In this document: piece by piece, positions 13,348 to 26,800 of the stretch | Position numbering within the stretch: the stretch's first letter is position 1 | Layout of the letters: the number at the start of each line of letters is the position of its first letter | Source of the DNA: Branchiostoma floridae | Lineage: Eukaryota > Chordata > Leptocardii > Amphioxiformes > Branchiostomatidae | Direction: 5' to 3' | DNA length: 64,000 bases | Assembly (NCBI RefSeq): GCF_000003815.2 | Contig: NC_049984.1 | Location: 18,750,194-18,814,193, forward strand | Translations under genes and position numbers: made by a program | The notes under the pieces: generated by a model | The model's input: only the letters and a program-made list of their open reading frames with translations | Told to the model about the DNA's origin: nothing | Databases searched by the model: none

Positions 13348-13430
13348 CCCCTGTCGAAGTATGGCCCCCACGGGAGGGGTCCATACTTCGACAGCCGTTC
13401 TAAGTGGATGCGCATGGCTTTTGTCATTAA
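13348..13430. mobile_element. abutting inverted termini of the piggyBac-like element family
   Basis: CCCCTGTCGAAGTATGGCCC (13348-13367) matches the right terminus of the element at 15337-17937. It is followed directly by an ACGGGAGGGG-type left terminus and then by the left internal sequence (CGTTCTAAGTGGATGCGCAT). Two ends therefore meet with only a few bases between them. Confidence 0.7.
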
Positions 13431-13526
13431 CTTAATTCATGTTGTCGTAAATTTGTATAAGAGCAAATTCTCACATAAATCTGCCCGTGCATTTGTAAGG
13501 AAATAAAACTCAACTGCATTGGTTAC

Positions 13527-13917
13527 CAGGGTTCTCCCCAGAGAGTGGAATAAGGGAGGCCCTCCACTATACTCTCAGCCAGCTCCACTATACTATTTTT
13601 CAAATTAAGTGTGTTTCTTCCCTATTTTCTTTGTTAGTTTTGCTAAGATTAATGACAATTCACAGATTTTTGTACCAAGTGGCATCACTTTTCCAGTCAG
13701 CATTGTCTGCAAAAACTTGTGAATGAGCAAAGATCAAAACAATAGTAGTTTTGCCACTTCACAACAAAGGAATAACAACAGTAGTATATTATACTTGTAG
13801 TATTTGACACCCTCTGTCATTGCAAAATGAACCCATTTTCATGAAAGTGCAGCGAGTTGGTGCGGGTTATTTTTGCCAGCCCCTCCACTATACTAAAAAA
13901 TTCTGGGGAGAACCCTG
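13527..13917. mobile_element. MITE with CAGGGTTCTCCCCAGA termini
   Basis: The left end CAGGGTTCTCCCCAGA and the inverted right end TCTGGGGAGAACCCTG are near-perfect TIRs. GTTAC flanks both sides (13522-13526 and 13918-13922) as a likely 5-bp target duplication. The words CCCTCCA and CTATACT repeat internally near both ends. It has no coding capacity. CAG-starting termini of this type are common in hAT-like elements, but the expected 8-bp duplication is not clear. Confidence 0.75.
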
Positions 13918-14702
13918 GTTACCAAAATGTTTGACTTCTCAAGGGCTCTGGGAAAGATAGTTCCATAACTAGTTTCGTGCATTGACACAATTGCTTCAAG
14001 TTCAAGTTTACCCAAGGAGGTTACAAAAAATTATGGGAACATAGCTATTCTGTTGTCTTGTGCACGACCTATAAGTATGTGCTGTCTTGCTTCTGTCTTA
14101 CTGAGACTGGTACCTTGACCTCTCTTTTGTCCATATCTTCTTGCTGTGGTGCCTGAGTAAAAACGTGTTACGCAACGCAATGATGAGTTTGCAAGATGCT
14201 CCTTCTAGCCAACTGAGATTCTACGACGAGTACGCAAAACATATTGTGTTTCAATGAGAAATTACCAACCTTTCAAGAACGACAGGTGTTTCCCAAGTCA
14301 CCAGATTAAATACTAGAAGTATTGGCAAGTCTCGTGGACCGTTATTACGCGTTAAGAAGAGCACAGCTGAACAGTTAGTTGCGGATTTTTCACGATGACC
14401 CCAAGTCACCTGTCCCCGATTAATGGCGGATTACCCAAGATGCAAAAGAAATGACGTCAGGATGCCTTTTCTCTTTTATATTCATTCGCCACAGAAACTA
14501 GTTTTGACCCCCCAAAAGGACAAAATATCACGATAAGCTCGAGTATTTTAGGGGTACAGAAAATATTTCTTGTACGAAATTGCGTTTCTTAGATTTTTAA
14601 CGGTGGTTTGTGGTGGGAGATTGAAAATTTTAAAGCAAAAACGAACGCGGATGGATAATGAGCTAATTGCTGTAAAACATGTTTTCTTCCGGGACGGCCA
14701 TC

Positions 14703-14795
14703 ATGGCGGAGAAGGGGACGTAGTACAGAAACTTCTCGACGACAATGACTCAGATTCACTTGTTTGCAATGTCGTTGCCCGGTAGAACGCCATAA
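14703..14795 (+). promoter_or_regulatory. two short upstream ORFs in the AMFR leader
   Basis: ATG at 14703 opens a six-codon frame ending at 14723. ATG at 14745 opens a 16-codon frame ending at 14795, only 32 bp before the AMFR start at 14828. Neither overlaps the main frame. They could damp initiation or allow reinitiation, provided the transcript starts upstream of them, which is not known. Confidence 0.4.
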
Positions 14796-14827
14796 TTTTG
14801 AGAGAAGAGAAATCCAAGAACGTCAGG

Positions 14828-17800
14828 ATGCCGTTCGTTCTGCTGGACCGCGTTCCGCTGCCGAGCCTAAAGGCCTACACGGCTTGCAGTATCGCGCTGC
14901 TTGGCTTCTGCCTGATGTACGCACACAAACAGGTGACACTAGAGGGGAGGGGGTTGGAGGACCTGAACCCGCCCCCTCCCCAGGAACCCACGGGGATGGA
15001 CGCCCGCTGGTGGGCGTGGGGGAAGGATGTGTTAGGAGCGAACCCCATCCCTGATCCCGTGCAGATAGAACTGAACCGGACTATTTACACCAAGGCCATG
15101 ATGTCGGTGATGTTGGAGGAGACGTGGTGTATATGGGTGAGTTGGTGACATCTGTTTGTTTGTATTGCATAGCCGGTATAGCACACGGTCAGTAATATAT
15201 ACTGTATCATGAAATGTTATGACACTACGTAGGTGTTTGCGATGTATCAGTACTGTACCAGAGACTTGATTCAACCACGAATAGAAAACAATGCAAGACC
15301 CCTGTTTCCATCCAAAGTGATTATGTAATAATTTAACGGGAGGGGGCCATACTTCGACACCCGTTCTAAGTGGATGCGCATGGCTTTTGTCAATGTACAT
15401 TTTACAGTGAACTCATCAAAAACAAGTTAAGATCTTGTATGCATCCATATAACTGTTATTGAAGCTGTACAGATATATATTTCATTTAACAGTAGCGTTC
15501 CGCACTGTACTTTGACAGCGCACGAAACTTACGGCAGGTTTTCGGCTTGCGTCCTAGCAGAACGTTCCAACACAAAAAAGGGGTCCAAACTCCGACATAG
15601 TAACAACCAGACCATCGCCGTGCATTTTTAAACAACTTATGCAAATAGAATAGCACTAAAAGTCTTCATTATATTTTTTTATAATTTTTTTGTACCAAAT
15701 ATGGGTCATATTTAGTATTACGCGACTTATTCAAATACGGTGTGTTAAAACGTTTACCTCTCACGGTGAGACCAACTTGCCGCAAAACGGCAGCGCATTG
15801 TTACCTTGGACTGTGATGGCATTTTCGCTTTTCGGCTTCCTTGATTGCCTTTTCATCCTGTCTTTTGGCAGCAGCAATGGCTACAGGATTTTTTAGTCGG
15901 TAGGGATCGATTTTTCTTGAATGTTTGTCGCTCGACGGACGGGTTGACTGAGTTCAACGTGTTGAGCATCGCTTGCACGCTTCGTGCGTGATAGTAAAAT
16001 GGCGGGGCTCTGACTGAGTGAACATTGTGGCATCATTTTAGCTCCGTTTATCCAACCCAGTTAAAGGCAGAACAGAACACAGGTATTATTTTTCGGAAGG
16101 ATAAGGGACCGTACGGCGTTTAGTGAGGGGGGAGGGCCGGTCGCCAGAGGGTCGGGTAAAAAAATTTTTGCATGGCCCTCCCCCCAGGTAATTTTTTTTT
16201 TGCTAGGCCCTCCCCCCAAGACAAAATATTTTTGCTTGGCCCTCCCCCCTCCTATCAACTTTGAAAAAAAAATATTCAAGATGCCAATAAAACACTGCGC
16301 TCCCGCATTTGGAAATGTGCTTTGCGTCATACTTTTTCATGATTTTCATCGAGAAGCAGATCTCTCACCCCTAGTAAAAAAAGGAAAACAGAATGGCTCA
16401 AAATATCTGCTTAAATAGAGGGATAAATATCTGCTTCATAGAATAGAAGTATAAATATTTGCTTTATAGAAGCTATTTCATTGTTTTGATATTAAAACAA
16501 CACCTAAATAGCATTTGTACCTGGATTTCTAGTAGATTTGCGCCACGAAGCCGCGCGCGCCCCGCTCCCTAAATTTACGTATTGCAAGCTCGCGGGTCTG
16601 AGCGGCTTGACGGAAACTATTTTCAATTTACATAAATTTTGGACTTTTTCTTGGTTCTGTGGTGGTAATAACTTACGGTAAATCGGGGAAAAAAATGAAA
16701 ACCAAAACAACAGCACGATTCGACTTTCAAAACTGTAGTGGGGAGGGGGGCGCCGACGCTTGACGCTGATTTTCCCACGGCGGGGTAAGACCGGTCGCCT
16801 CTCTCTAGCCGCCGGCGGGCGTGAGACCGCAGACTTACAGGAGGTCTTTTAGAAATGCCACGCTTTTTTTGCCACGATTTCCTGCATTGCTTTTTTATGG
16901 GAAAATTTGCTGGTTAGATGACATTTCTATGAAAAAAAAATACGAGGGTTTCAAGTTTTTGAGAACGACGTTCCGAACACCATGTTCGGCGCCAAAGGCA
17001 CGAAGAATCGCAAGGTAGGTCCGGGAGAATTTTGAAATCTTGACCCTCTTAAAAGCTATTTCCTTCAGTTTGAGGAGATATTTTGCTAACTTTAATAGCA
17101 TTTCAATTTAGAAATACAAAATTAAATCCCCCCAAAACAAATTATCACGATGTCGGTCATCAAAGGCGCGAGGCCGGTCACGTCAAAAGGGATCCAGGGA
17201 AATTTGCAAATATTTACCCTCGAGCTCTGAAACGCCATTTCTTACATTTTGAGGGCAATAAGACGGGTAAATTTTGCTGGCAGACTAATCTAGAGTTTAA
17301 TAACATTTCTGTACGTGAAGAAGGTTTTCGAGGGCGTCATGCATAAGCCCCGCCCCCTCCCTTTCGCATTTTCACTGTATCCCGAGCGCCAACCTCGGGC
17401 GATCCCTTGCAGAGGTCCAGAAAATTTTGAAATCTTGACCCTCTGAAACGCCGTTTCTTGGATTTTAAGGGACATATTTTGCTGGCAGACCAAGCTATTT
17501 TTTTTTTGGCTTGGCCCTCCCCCCAAGTAAAAAAAAATTTGCTAGGCCCTCCCCCTGGCAAAATATTTTTTTGCTTGGCCCTCCCCCCCCCCCGGCGACC
17601 GGCCCTCCCCCCTCGCTAAATGCCGTACGGTCCCTAATAAACATCATTTCTATGTGTGGTGGTATTTTTTCACATGTCGTATTTTGCGAAGAATAATTCA
17701 ACAGTTTCCCGGGCCATGGTCTCGATACGTCAGGCGTCAAACTTGTGCAAGTTTTTCAATCGTTATCTGTGGGACTTGCTAACTTCGACACATACCCCGT

Positions 17801-20800
17801 CTTTGTAGTTACTTACAACAAGGTTTAGTCTATAGCTAGTGTACTTCTCATGTGCAGGCATCTATGCATTTCTCCGCAACAATGATTTTTAAAACCTGTC
17901 GAAATTTGGACCCCTGTCGAAGTATGGCCCCCTCCCGTTAATTATGTATAAAAGATAAGGGCTACAAATTAAAATCTAAATATAGGGACTTGGTCAGTTA
18001 AAGTCATTGCACAGCAGGTTGTGCGAAGTATAACTAGGGTTTTAAAACTAGGATGTTCCCAAACATAGGGTCAATGTCTTCTTGGCCCTTTAAACTTAGA
18101 GGACTAGAAGTAGAACTTCCATCAAAATCAGAAAAGAATGGTTTGGGAAATCCGAGAAGCAACAATTTAAGTTGGTGTGGCCTTACTATTAAATAATTTT
18201 GTAGAAAACAGTACTATCACGAACCCTTATTATTTGGGGGGATAAAACAATATATGGCAGTGTTTCAACTTGCAACGCAAACAAAACCATAACTGCTCTC
18301 ATGGTACAGAATGTGGGACAACTGTAATTGAGCCATACATGAAATGCTAGTGTTACTCTAGAATGTCTACGAAATGGCAACAAGAATGCTACTCTGTCTT
18401 TGTTTATATAGAGCATTCTTGTTGTAACAAGTTTGCATAGTTATGTAGAATTTGTAATCATTTTCCAGTCAAAAGGTAGCCTGGACCATGGTGTACAGTC
18501 AAAGATGGACATGCGTAAGATATTTGCCTAACTCTGCAACATGAGCCTTTTTTGATGTTATGTTGCATAGTTAGGCAAAGCAGCACATTCTTGTAGGTGT
18601 ATTGTGGATATCAACACCACTTACTTTAAAGCATCATAAGTTCAAAGGTTAAAGTCCCAGTTTACTTGTAATTTAGCCAAAAGTCGACTGCAGTTGAATC
18701 CCGAAAAATATAATCTATTAGAAAATAATAGAGTATGTGGAGAAAGACAACCTCAAGCCAACCGGTTCACACTTACGCCACATCTTCAGAAAAGACGCTG
18801 GAGCCGCATGTTCCCTGTTTAGGAACTTAATTCGAACCGACACACAACAAACATGTTTCGGCATGTGACTTCCTCAGTGTCATGGGCTCGAGTGAGCATA
18901 GTACCGCATATCCTTACTTTTATAGGCCAAGTGCATAGTGCCCTGACCAGGTACAAGGTGCCCTAGGTGGCTTAACCAATCACAACTCACTATCAGAAAA
19001 TAATACTAAGTTATAAGTAGCCTTTGGGCATCAATGATACCCACTTCTGGAGTGGAATGCTGCTTTTAGAGCCACTGTCCCTTAATTGAGGTAGTGAATC
19101 ATGTTGTAACAATGGATGTCTGATTTTAATCAGTTGCAAGTAGATATCACTAACGAACTATACAGAACCGAATCTATTTACAGACTAGAAAATTCTCCTC
19201 TTTATGTAACTCACCTGCAGAATCACTCTGGAGAACTGGAAAAATGCACATATTTGTCCAAAATTAGCCACTGCCTAAAATTAGCAACAGCCAACATGTA
19301 AAAATACCAGCCCATATTTTTCTTGGATCAGAACAAAGTTGACGTGACAAACCCTAATGGCGACCACCTGTGTTAGTGGAGTCCCTGCCAGTAAACACTG
19401 CTTTTATGCTTGGACTTAAAAGCAGCTCGAGTCTAAAAATAGCGCAGAACACTCCAGAAACATCTGGGAAAAGTTGAAGAGGGTGGATTTGGCACGTAGC
19501 GTTGATTAAATCTGCATGTTTCCTGACATGAAATGGCCCTCAGCATGTACTAGGCATGCGCACAGGCTAGTCTGAGACCATAGGTCACTTAGCAGATGTA
19601 TATAAAGTCTCGACCTACCCCAGCAATCTTACTGCAGCAAAGCAAAGTCTTGGCTTGTACATGTACGTTTCTTACTGAGGACTGAATTCTGTGGGCCAGT
19701 TTTTCGCGATATTTGTGAACATGCCTTACTATACCTACGTGCACTGTTTTGAGTGCTACCATCCAAAGGTAAGAGATGCTAATCCTTACCAGAATTTTTA
19801 GAATTATTGTTGTGACAGTGCTTGAAATACTAGGTGCTTCGATTATCTGCAGTATGTGATTTGCTGTATAGATTACTGCAGCAATATTCTGGTGTGGTCA
19901 ATATTCTGGGCAAATGTTTTTGGCAAATGGCAAGTTGTTGATGAGATATTTTTTCTGGACTCTGAAAAATTTGTCTGTAAATTGCAAGCTGCAGGTAGCT
20001 ATTGCAAGTGTCATGTGTTTGGAATCCAAAGTGTTTTTCCAATTGGAGGGATCATTATGTGGACATGTACTGTGCTAACTGTGTATTGTGTGAAGATGTA
20101 TATAATATAATGTGTCTCTTCTGTTTCAGACATGGATCAACACTGCCTACTGTTGCCTGATCCTCCTGGGGAAGGCCATCCAGTGTCTGGTGTTTGGAGA
20201 TCTGAGAGTCTCCGAGAGACAGGTAAGTTTTGTCATTAGCTGAAGAGCTTAATATCCAGTCGGCTTACTGTCTGTGGAGTTTTTACAGTTGTACGTTAGG
20301 CTGCACTAAATGTATTTGTTGCTTCTCGGATTTTTTTCAGAAAACAATTGGGCCGACAGGTTGAATTTTTTTTTCAAAAGGTCTGAGGTGATGATATATA
20401 GCTTAGATTTAAAAAAAAAAACAGCCTGAGAAGTTTACGTACAATGAGTCCCTTCCCTTGGTTTTTGCTAATGTTTTGAATGAAAGGCATTGTTTTTAGA
20501 CTGGAATTATGTGTAGAGTTCTATGTGGCTCTGAAAGGTAGTTTTGCAGGTTTGTGATAGCAAAACCTGTATAATTTTTTGGTGGACTTAATTTATTTTT
20601 CTTTTCGAAAATGAAAAATCATAAAAATCAATGAAGCAGCAAATACGATTGGTGTGGCCCTAACATTTTGTTAAGCATTTTGGGGCTTCATGAATCAGTC
20701 TTCCAAAACTTGTTTTTAACAAAAGTCACATTATTCTGTTTCTGTCCTCCCCATAGCACATCAAGGACAAGTTCTGGAACTTTGTGTTCTACAAGTTCAT

Positions 20801-23800
20801 CTTCATCTTCGGGGTCCTGAATGTCCAGAACATGGAGGAGGTTGTGATGTGGACAGCCTGGTTCACCCTGCTGGGGTTCCTGCACATCATGACACAGCTG
20901 TGCCGGGACCGCTTCGAATACGTGAGTTCTTGTGATGTCATAGAACAAGATATCCAATTGTATTGAAGATCTTTCCACTGTCTTACAACACCAAAATTAG
21001 CTTACCTCGAATTTTCAGTCGCACTTCCGTCGACCTTCTTCAAGAGTGACGATTCAGTTACTCTGATCACGTGACTTAGAGACACGGTGTTGTAAGACAG
21101 TGTTGTAAGATCTTCAATATGTACTACATCAACACAGATGAGCTTTCATGCTAAGATATCCAAAAAGCAAGGCCACACCAAGGTAGTCTTTAGGCTGACT
21201 TATTAAGGTTTCAAGGTTGGCGAGATTGGCATTTTGACTTTCCTTTGTTTTCTCATTAATGTAGAAGGAAAAAATGGTACTGTAACGAATATTGATAGAT
21301 GGCCATGAAAGAATTCTAAATCTGATTTTTGGGGGCGTATGGATGGCATCATCGGGTTTTATTGCCCCTAATATTATTTTGTTGTATAAGAAAATACAGC
21401 ACTTTGGTACATACCACTGTAATGAAGCTATGTTTTTCATGCGTATAATGATGAAGGGTACAAACTCAGGTTTGCACCACTTGATATCTGCTAATGATCT
21501 GTAATTGATAGTAACTGATTTTTTTAATTAGATGAAAATTATTTTCTAATAATTATAGATCATTAGCAGATATTGAGTGGTGCAAAACTGAGTTTGTACC
21601 CTTCATCATTATGCACATGAAAAACATAGCTTCTTAACAGTGGTATGTACGTAAGTGCTGTGTTTTCTCATAGAATGCTGAGCTGGACTATCAACATGAA
21701 AGCAGTCTGTTGAAGGAAATGTCTGCTCCTTGGCACACACAGTTTTGGTAATAGTCTGATGCAAGCAAACTGAAAGCTTATGCAACATCTTTGCAGATAG
21801 TCTGGAATGAACTTTCCAGGTCCTGGTGCTAAAAACAGTTGCTAAAATGGCTTTCGACTTGAGTTTTTCTTCCCGTCTAGCCTTGGTTCACAGCAGGTTG
21901 ACCACCGATTTAATGAGTTCCACACATGCATCCTTTTTTGCTATTCCTGAAATAAAAAACATGGGGTCTAAAAATAACCCAGTGGAGGGACCATGGCCAT
22001 GACCTGGGGTAATCAGTTCCACCCTGTCCCCATGGTACCCGGCCTGTTTACCTCATCTCCTGGCAGGCTTGCCAACTTTTTCATCTTGTAAGGTCTGGCT
22101 ATGGCTGTGTACCAGGGCAGTCTCCAGGACAAGTCCCTCCGTCTTGGGACGGAAGTTTGCTTGTTGGGATGGACAAATATTTCACCCCATCGGTCCAAAA
22201 AAATCTGAACTTAAGATTGAGGAAAATCTGTTTTCATAAACTGAAGTTGACAGATTTTACAAGGAAAATTAACAAAATTGCCTCCCAAACTATGAGAGGG
22301 ATGGGAAAAAATGTGCACTTGGGTAGCTTTGGGACCAGAAAACAGAGAATTTGAATCCTTATCTGTGGTTGTTCACGTGACATACTATAAGTAAGGGAAT
22401 GCAGTACTAGAGATGAAAGTTGGTTTAGCCATTTCCCCCTTCTTTAGAAGAAGTAAATTTTCCCATGTTCCTTATGCAGAAGTGGTCACAATCACAGATT
22501 TGACTGAAATTTATCCTTTGTACAGTTGTACAAAAAGTGGCCATGATAGCCAGGTAGTACTAGTAGTATCTAAACTGTATTTCTGTTTTGTACCCACAGT
22601 TGTCGTTCTCCCCCACGACCCCGATGGCGACGCACGCCCGTGTCTTGGCCCTACTGTCCGCTGTGCTGCTCATCTGCAGTGGGCTGATGGGTGTGTGTAT
22701 CCTGGTGGGGCTGGAGGCTGGGCTGAACACTGCCGCCTTCATGGGGGCTGAGGTGAGGCACTTCTGGGGTTTTAGGGTCTCTGAAAGGTTGAAGTAACAC
22801 AATTCAAGGTTTGAACCTTTGGACCTATAGTACCGTATTTCTTTCATTAAACCGCGCACCCCAAATAAAATGCGCACCCCCGATTTGGGGCTCATCGTGT
22901 GCCCTTACACGCAAGCTGAGATAGTCAAGGGAAACCCCTCAATAATCCGCGCACCTAATTTTTGCTGACGATCGCACCGGGGGTACCCTCAAAACTTGGC
23001 CGCGCCCTCATATAACGCAGCACCCTTTGATGTTTATTCGCCTAATTTCCTATGAAACTTTTAGAAAAATGATACAATTTCTGGATCGGCACCGCACTTG
23101 TAAAGTTACGTAGAGAAAATTCACTCTACCATAAAGGCAATAATTTATCGGCGGCTTGCTCGAGGTCACGCAGCGCTTTGAGAATTTTCATGCTACAAGA
23201 TGCCATTATATCGAGTGAGCAGACATCAGAACGTTAAATTTTACCGGGCTTTTCGATGATAAACTAAAAAAAAACACATTTACTGTCACAATAAAACATC
23301 GTGGCCCGCTGTTCTTCCTGAGAAATACGTATTTTTGGACAGCGCGGCACGAAACGCGGCGTCTGCAGGATCGGAAATACGCATCTCTGATTGGTTGAAG
23401 CCACCACAACAACAACAACTGAATACTAATGACGGGGATTCCCCGGCGAACTCGCGCTCTGATTGGTTGGAGCGGTGCATCATGGGAGCTTTCCCGCGGC
23501 TTGCAGCTAGCCCGCCGCCATTTTGATTCTCAGAGTTACATTTTTGAAACGCAAAAGAACGCTATTTTCAACGATTACATTGCACCATTCTAGTTAAGAT
23601 ATGCATAATACAAAGAACCTTCCGTGGAAACATGCTTTTATATGTGAATTAATGGTGTCTCTAGCGTAATTTTGGGTTTCGATGCAGCCGTAAGTGTGCT
23701 GAAACTTAGCGTGGGTTTCCAAACACCCCGAAAAATTACAAATTATGTCGCATTTTTCTCGTCACACAAAAACAAAACTCCTGCAAAGAAGAACCCTGCA

Positions 23801-26800
23801 ACATTTTCTGATCATAGCAATTATGTTTTGGGTCAAAATGCTCGTGGATAATACACGATGTGCCGGCGTGCAGCCGCGTGATGCCTCGGGGATAAAATAT
23901 TTGTAACATAACTAACAAATTATGCCAGCCCCAGCACGCTGCAAAAAGTCGGACGATTGTCTCCGTTTTTCTTTTTCAAGCCATTCTTATAATATCATTC
24001 TTATAAATATCATTACAAATATATTATTTTTAATACAAAGAATAACATAAGCATGCGTAATTTTAAGTCTATATAACGTTAACATTGTTATCTTGTAAAT
24101 AATAAACGAAAGACAAATGCATAAATTATCGATGTTCAGCGCGATACCTCGCGGCGTAATCGCTGGCTTTCTGGCTTGTTACGTGATTTTTCTTGAGACA
24201 ACCCCTAAATAAAGCGCGCACCCCGACTTTGGCTTTGACCTGAAGCACCAACTTCAAAGTTGAAATTGAAAAGTGCGCGGTTTATTAGAAGAAATACGGT
24301 ATGTAATGTAAATGCAGAAATGTTCACATTTTTCCATTACAGTATGAGACTGCAGTCCATTTTCCAGCTACCGCAAAAGTAAATCGTGAAGCGTAAAAGT
24401 GAAGCGAACTTGAATGCATTTACAGTATTTTGACGTGCTTGGGAGGACTAGAAAATGAACATTTAAAAAATGGTTTCTCCTGACGACACAAGTTTTAAAA
24501 AGACACTGTTGCTTTAATCTTTGCCAAGGCAAGGATGTTATGTGGTGTGAGGTTTTAACAAAAGGCAAGCATCACATATTTCACCTTTGAATCCCAAAAT
24601 GTTTGCTAAGGAGGACAGAGAAATTGTCTAATTTCAACTCCTCATAAGACAGAGACTAAATATGCTGTTGTTATCTAACTGTTCTCTTGTCTACCACGTT
24701 TCTTCCAGTGTCTTCTCCTGTTCATCAAGACGACATATGTCATTGTCAGGTGGGTAGAGTGTTTGCAAACTTTATATTGGTCAGTGTTATCCTTGTGAAA
24801 GTATCATCAAAATTCAATATATATATTAGGAAATTTGTGATTTTGGTTCCTCATTACAAACACAGTAAGGCTTCAATAGATTATATTATGGCCTTTTCAC
24901 AGGTATGCTATTCACCTGTACGACGTGACCAACATAGGGACATGGGAGAACAGAGGGACATACGTGTACTACAGCGAACTGGTCATGGAGCTGACAGCAC
25001 TCATCGTCGACTTCTGTCACCACCTACACATGCTGGTTGGTACTGCAGTTTCTCACAGACAGTATATGCCCCCTATCTATCTTACTTGGTACTGCAGAAT
25101 CAAACTTGTGGTGGAACACTTGTGAATTACTAGTTGGTATTGCAGTGTATTTGACAACAATTGAACACCAAGTGTGCTATTTGGTACTGTGGTTTTGTTC
25201 CAGCTGGCTTTTAGACTAGACTGTTTGCTTTCAACTAATTGCTTTTTTTTTCTCTTCTTGTTTTCTCTTCTTGTTTCTACTTGTTCAGAGCACAACTGGA
25301 AGGTTTGCTAGAGATGATATGGAAAATAAACATTTGTGTGAAGATTCACAAGTTTACCAGTATGCATGATCAGATTGTGTATAATGTATTGAAGTGCATA
25401 ATATTGTTAGTGCTAAGTGGGGAGAACAGGCAGTTCCAACATAATTTTTCAGTTGTTGGATTGATGTAGAGGATGCCAAACTATACATGATGTTTTCTAT
25501 GATGATTTGTGCTGTTAGAATCTTAGCATTGATGAGAGAGCTAGTCCACAATCCAGTCCTAGATGAAAGCGATTGATTGGTTGCTTGGTGTGTTGTGTGT
25601 AGACGTACCGCTGGCTGAGAATATTCTGGAGGTACCATCTGTTCGTCAGGTCAGATAGCAGCGGTAAGGAGAAGCTCTTACCCACCAGGGAGCTCAGGGT
25701 GAGTCCCCTGGCCCTAGGGCTCCGATATCCGCTGGTCTACGGAGTTTTCCCCCTCCCAGTCTTCTCCCTGTCTTAGTACAACAGTTTTAGTAGAAAAGGG
25801 CTCCCCTTGGGGTTCTATGGTCAGTTATTCAGTGAAAATGCTGCAAGGGCAGTGTAAACTAGAGAAGCAACATTTTTGCAAAAATGCAGAATGTTTTCCC
25901 TCTAGCCTTGTGTAGCTACTCTCATACAATACAGCCTAGGTAGCCAGGCCTGGTGCACAACCTAGCCTTTTCTGTAAACCTTTTCTGCTAGGAGGAAGAA
26001 AAAAAAGAACACCAGCAAAAACAATATGTTTTCTCCTTCGGGAAAATATGAATATGTCCACATGGCACCACCCAGGAAATGGCTGTACAAGTTGCGTCCA
26101 TGGAGATTGACAGGTGTCACACAGTCAGATTGACAGTTTGTGACAAAGGTAGACAAAAAGATTTGAAACAGGAAGTAAACCAAAAAATTCAGAAGTCTGA
26201 TTAAACACTATCAGCTGAATTGCACATCTTCATACCCAAGTTAGATTAACGGAGTGTAACAAAGGCAGACCAAAAAATTCAAAGCAGGAGGACACAAAAA
26301 ATCCTTCAAAAGTCCAATTGAACAATATCAGCTAAATCGCACATCCTCATACCCTTGAAACACTGCTGCTGGAAAAGGTCATCTAAAAAAGATATTCCCA
26401 TCAAGGAGAAACCATTTGCCATTGTCGGTTGTTGTTGGTATATGTTTGCAAAGTAGTATCTACAGGATGAAAAGGATCAGGGAAGGGGGAAAATTCCAGT
26501 AGATGGCTTAGCTTTCCATTTTGTTAATTTCGATTTTTTCCCCTTTTTTCTGTTTTGTGTGTTCCTACGGCAGCTACGTAGGATTAACTTTTGGTTTGAG
26601 AGGATCCACAGAAGAACTACTCTCCCCGATGTTACACGGGTTTGTGGGTTAGGTTTGAATTAGACTGTGTATGCACTAGCATAGTCTGTCGGTTTGTCTG
26701 TCCGCATGGGGAAAAGCCTGCTGCAAATCTAGATTGCACAGATGCAAAAGTACAAATGACATTTACCCTTAAACTGCCAGAGTTTCAGCCCTATAAAATG

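Larger units (their letters stand above)
13061..14827. promoter_or_regulatory. head-to-head spacer between CIAPIN1 and AMFR, presumed bidirectional promoter region
   Basis: The two genes are transcribed away from each other across about 1.8 kb. The part nearest AMFR (about 14350-14800) is free of recognisable repeats. It contains CATCATGGCGG near 14700, which resembles a YY1-type initiator motif of housekeeping promoters. Two transposon-derived blocks (13348-13430 and 13527-13917) occupy the CIAPIN1 side. No TATA box is obvious. Transcription start sites cannot be placed from sequence alone. Confidence 0.45.

Noticed and set aside
14764-15054. A 96-codon plus-strand frame overlapping AMFR exon 1
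   Set aside because: It is out of frame with the AMFR N-terminus and has no conserved sequence.
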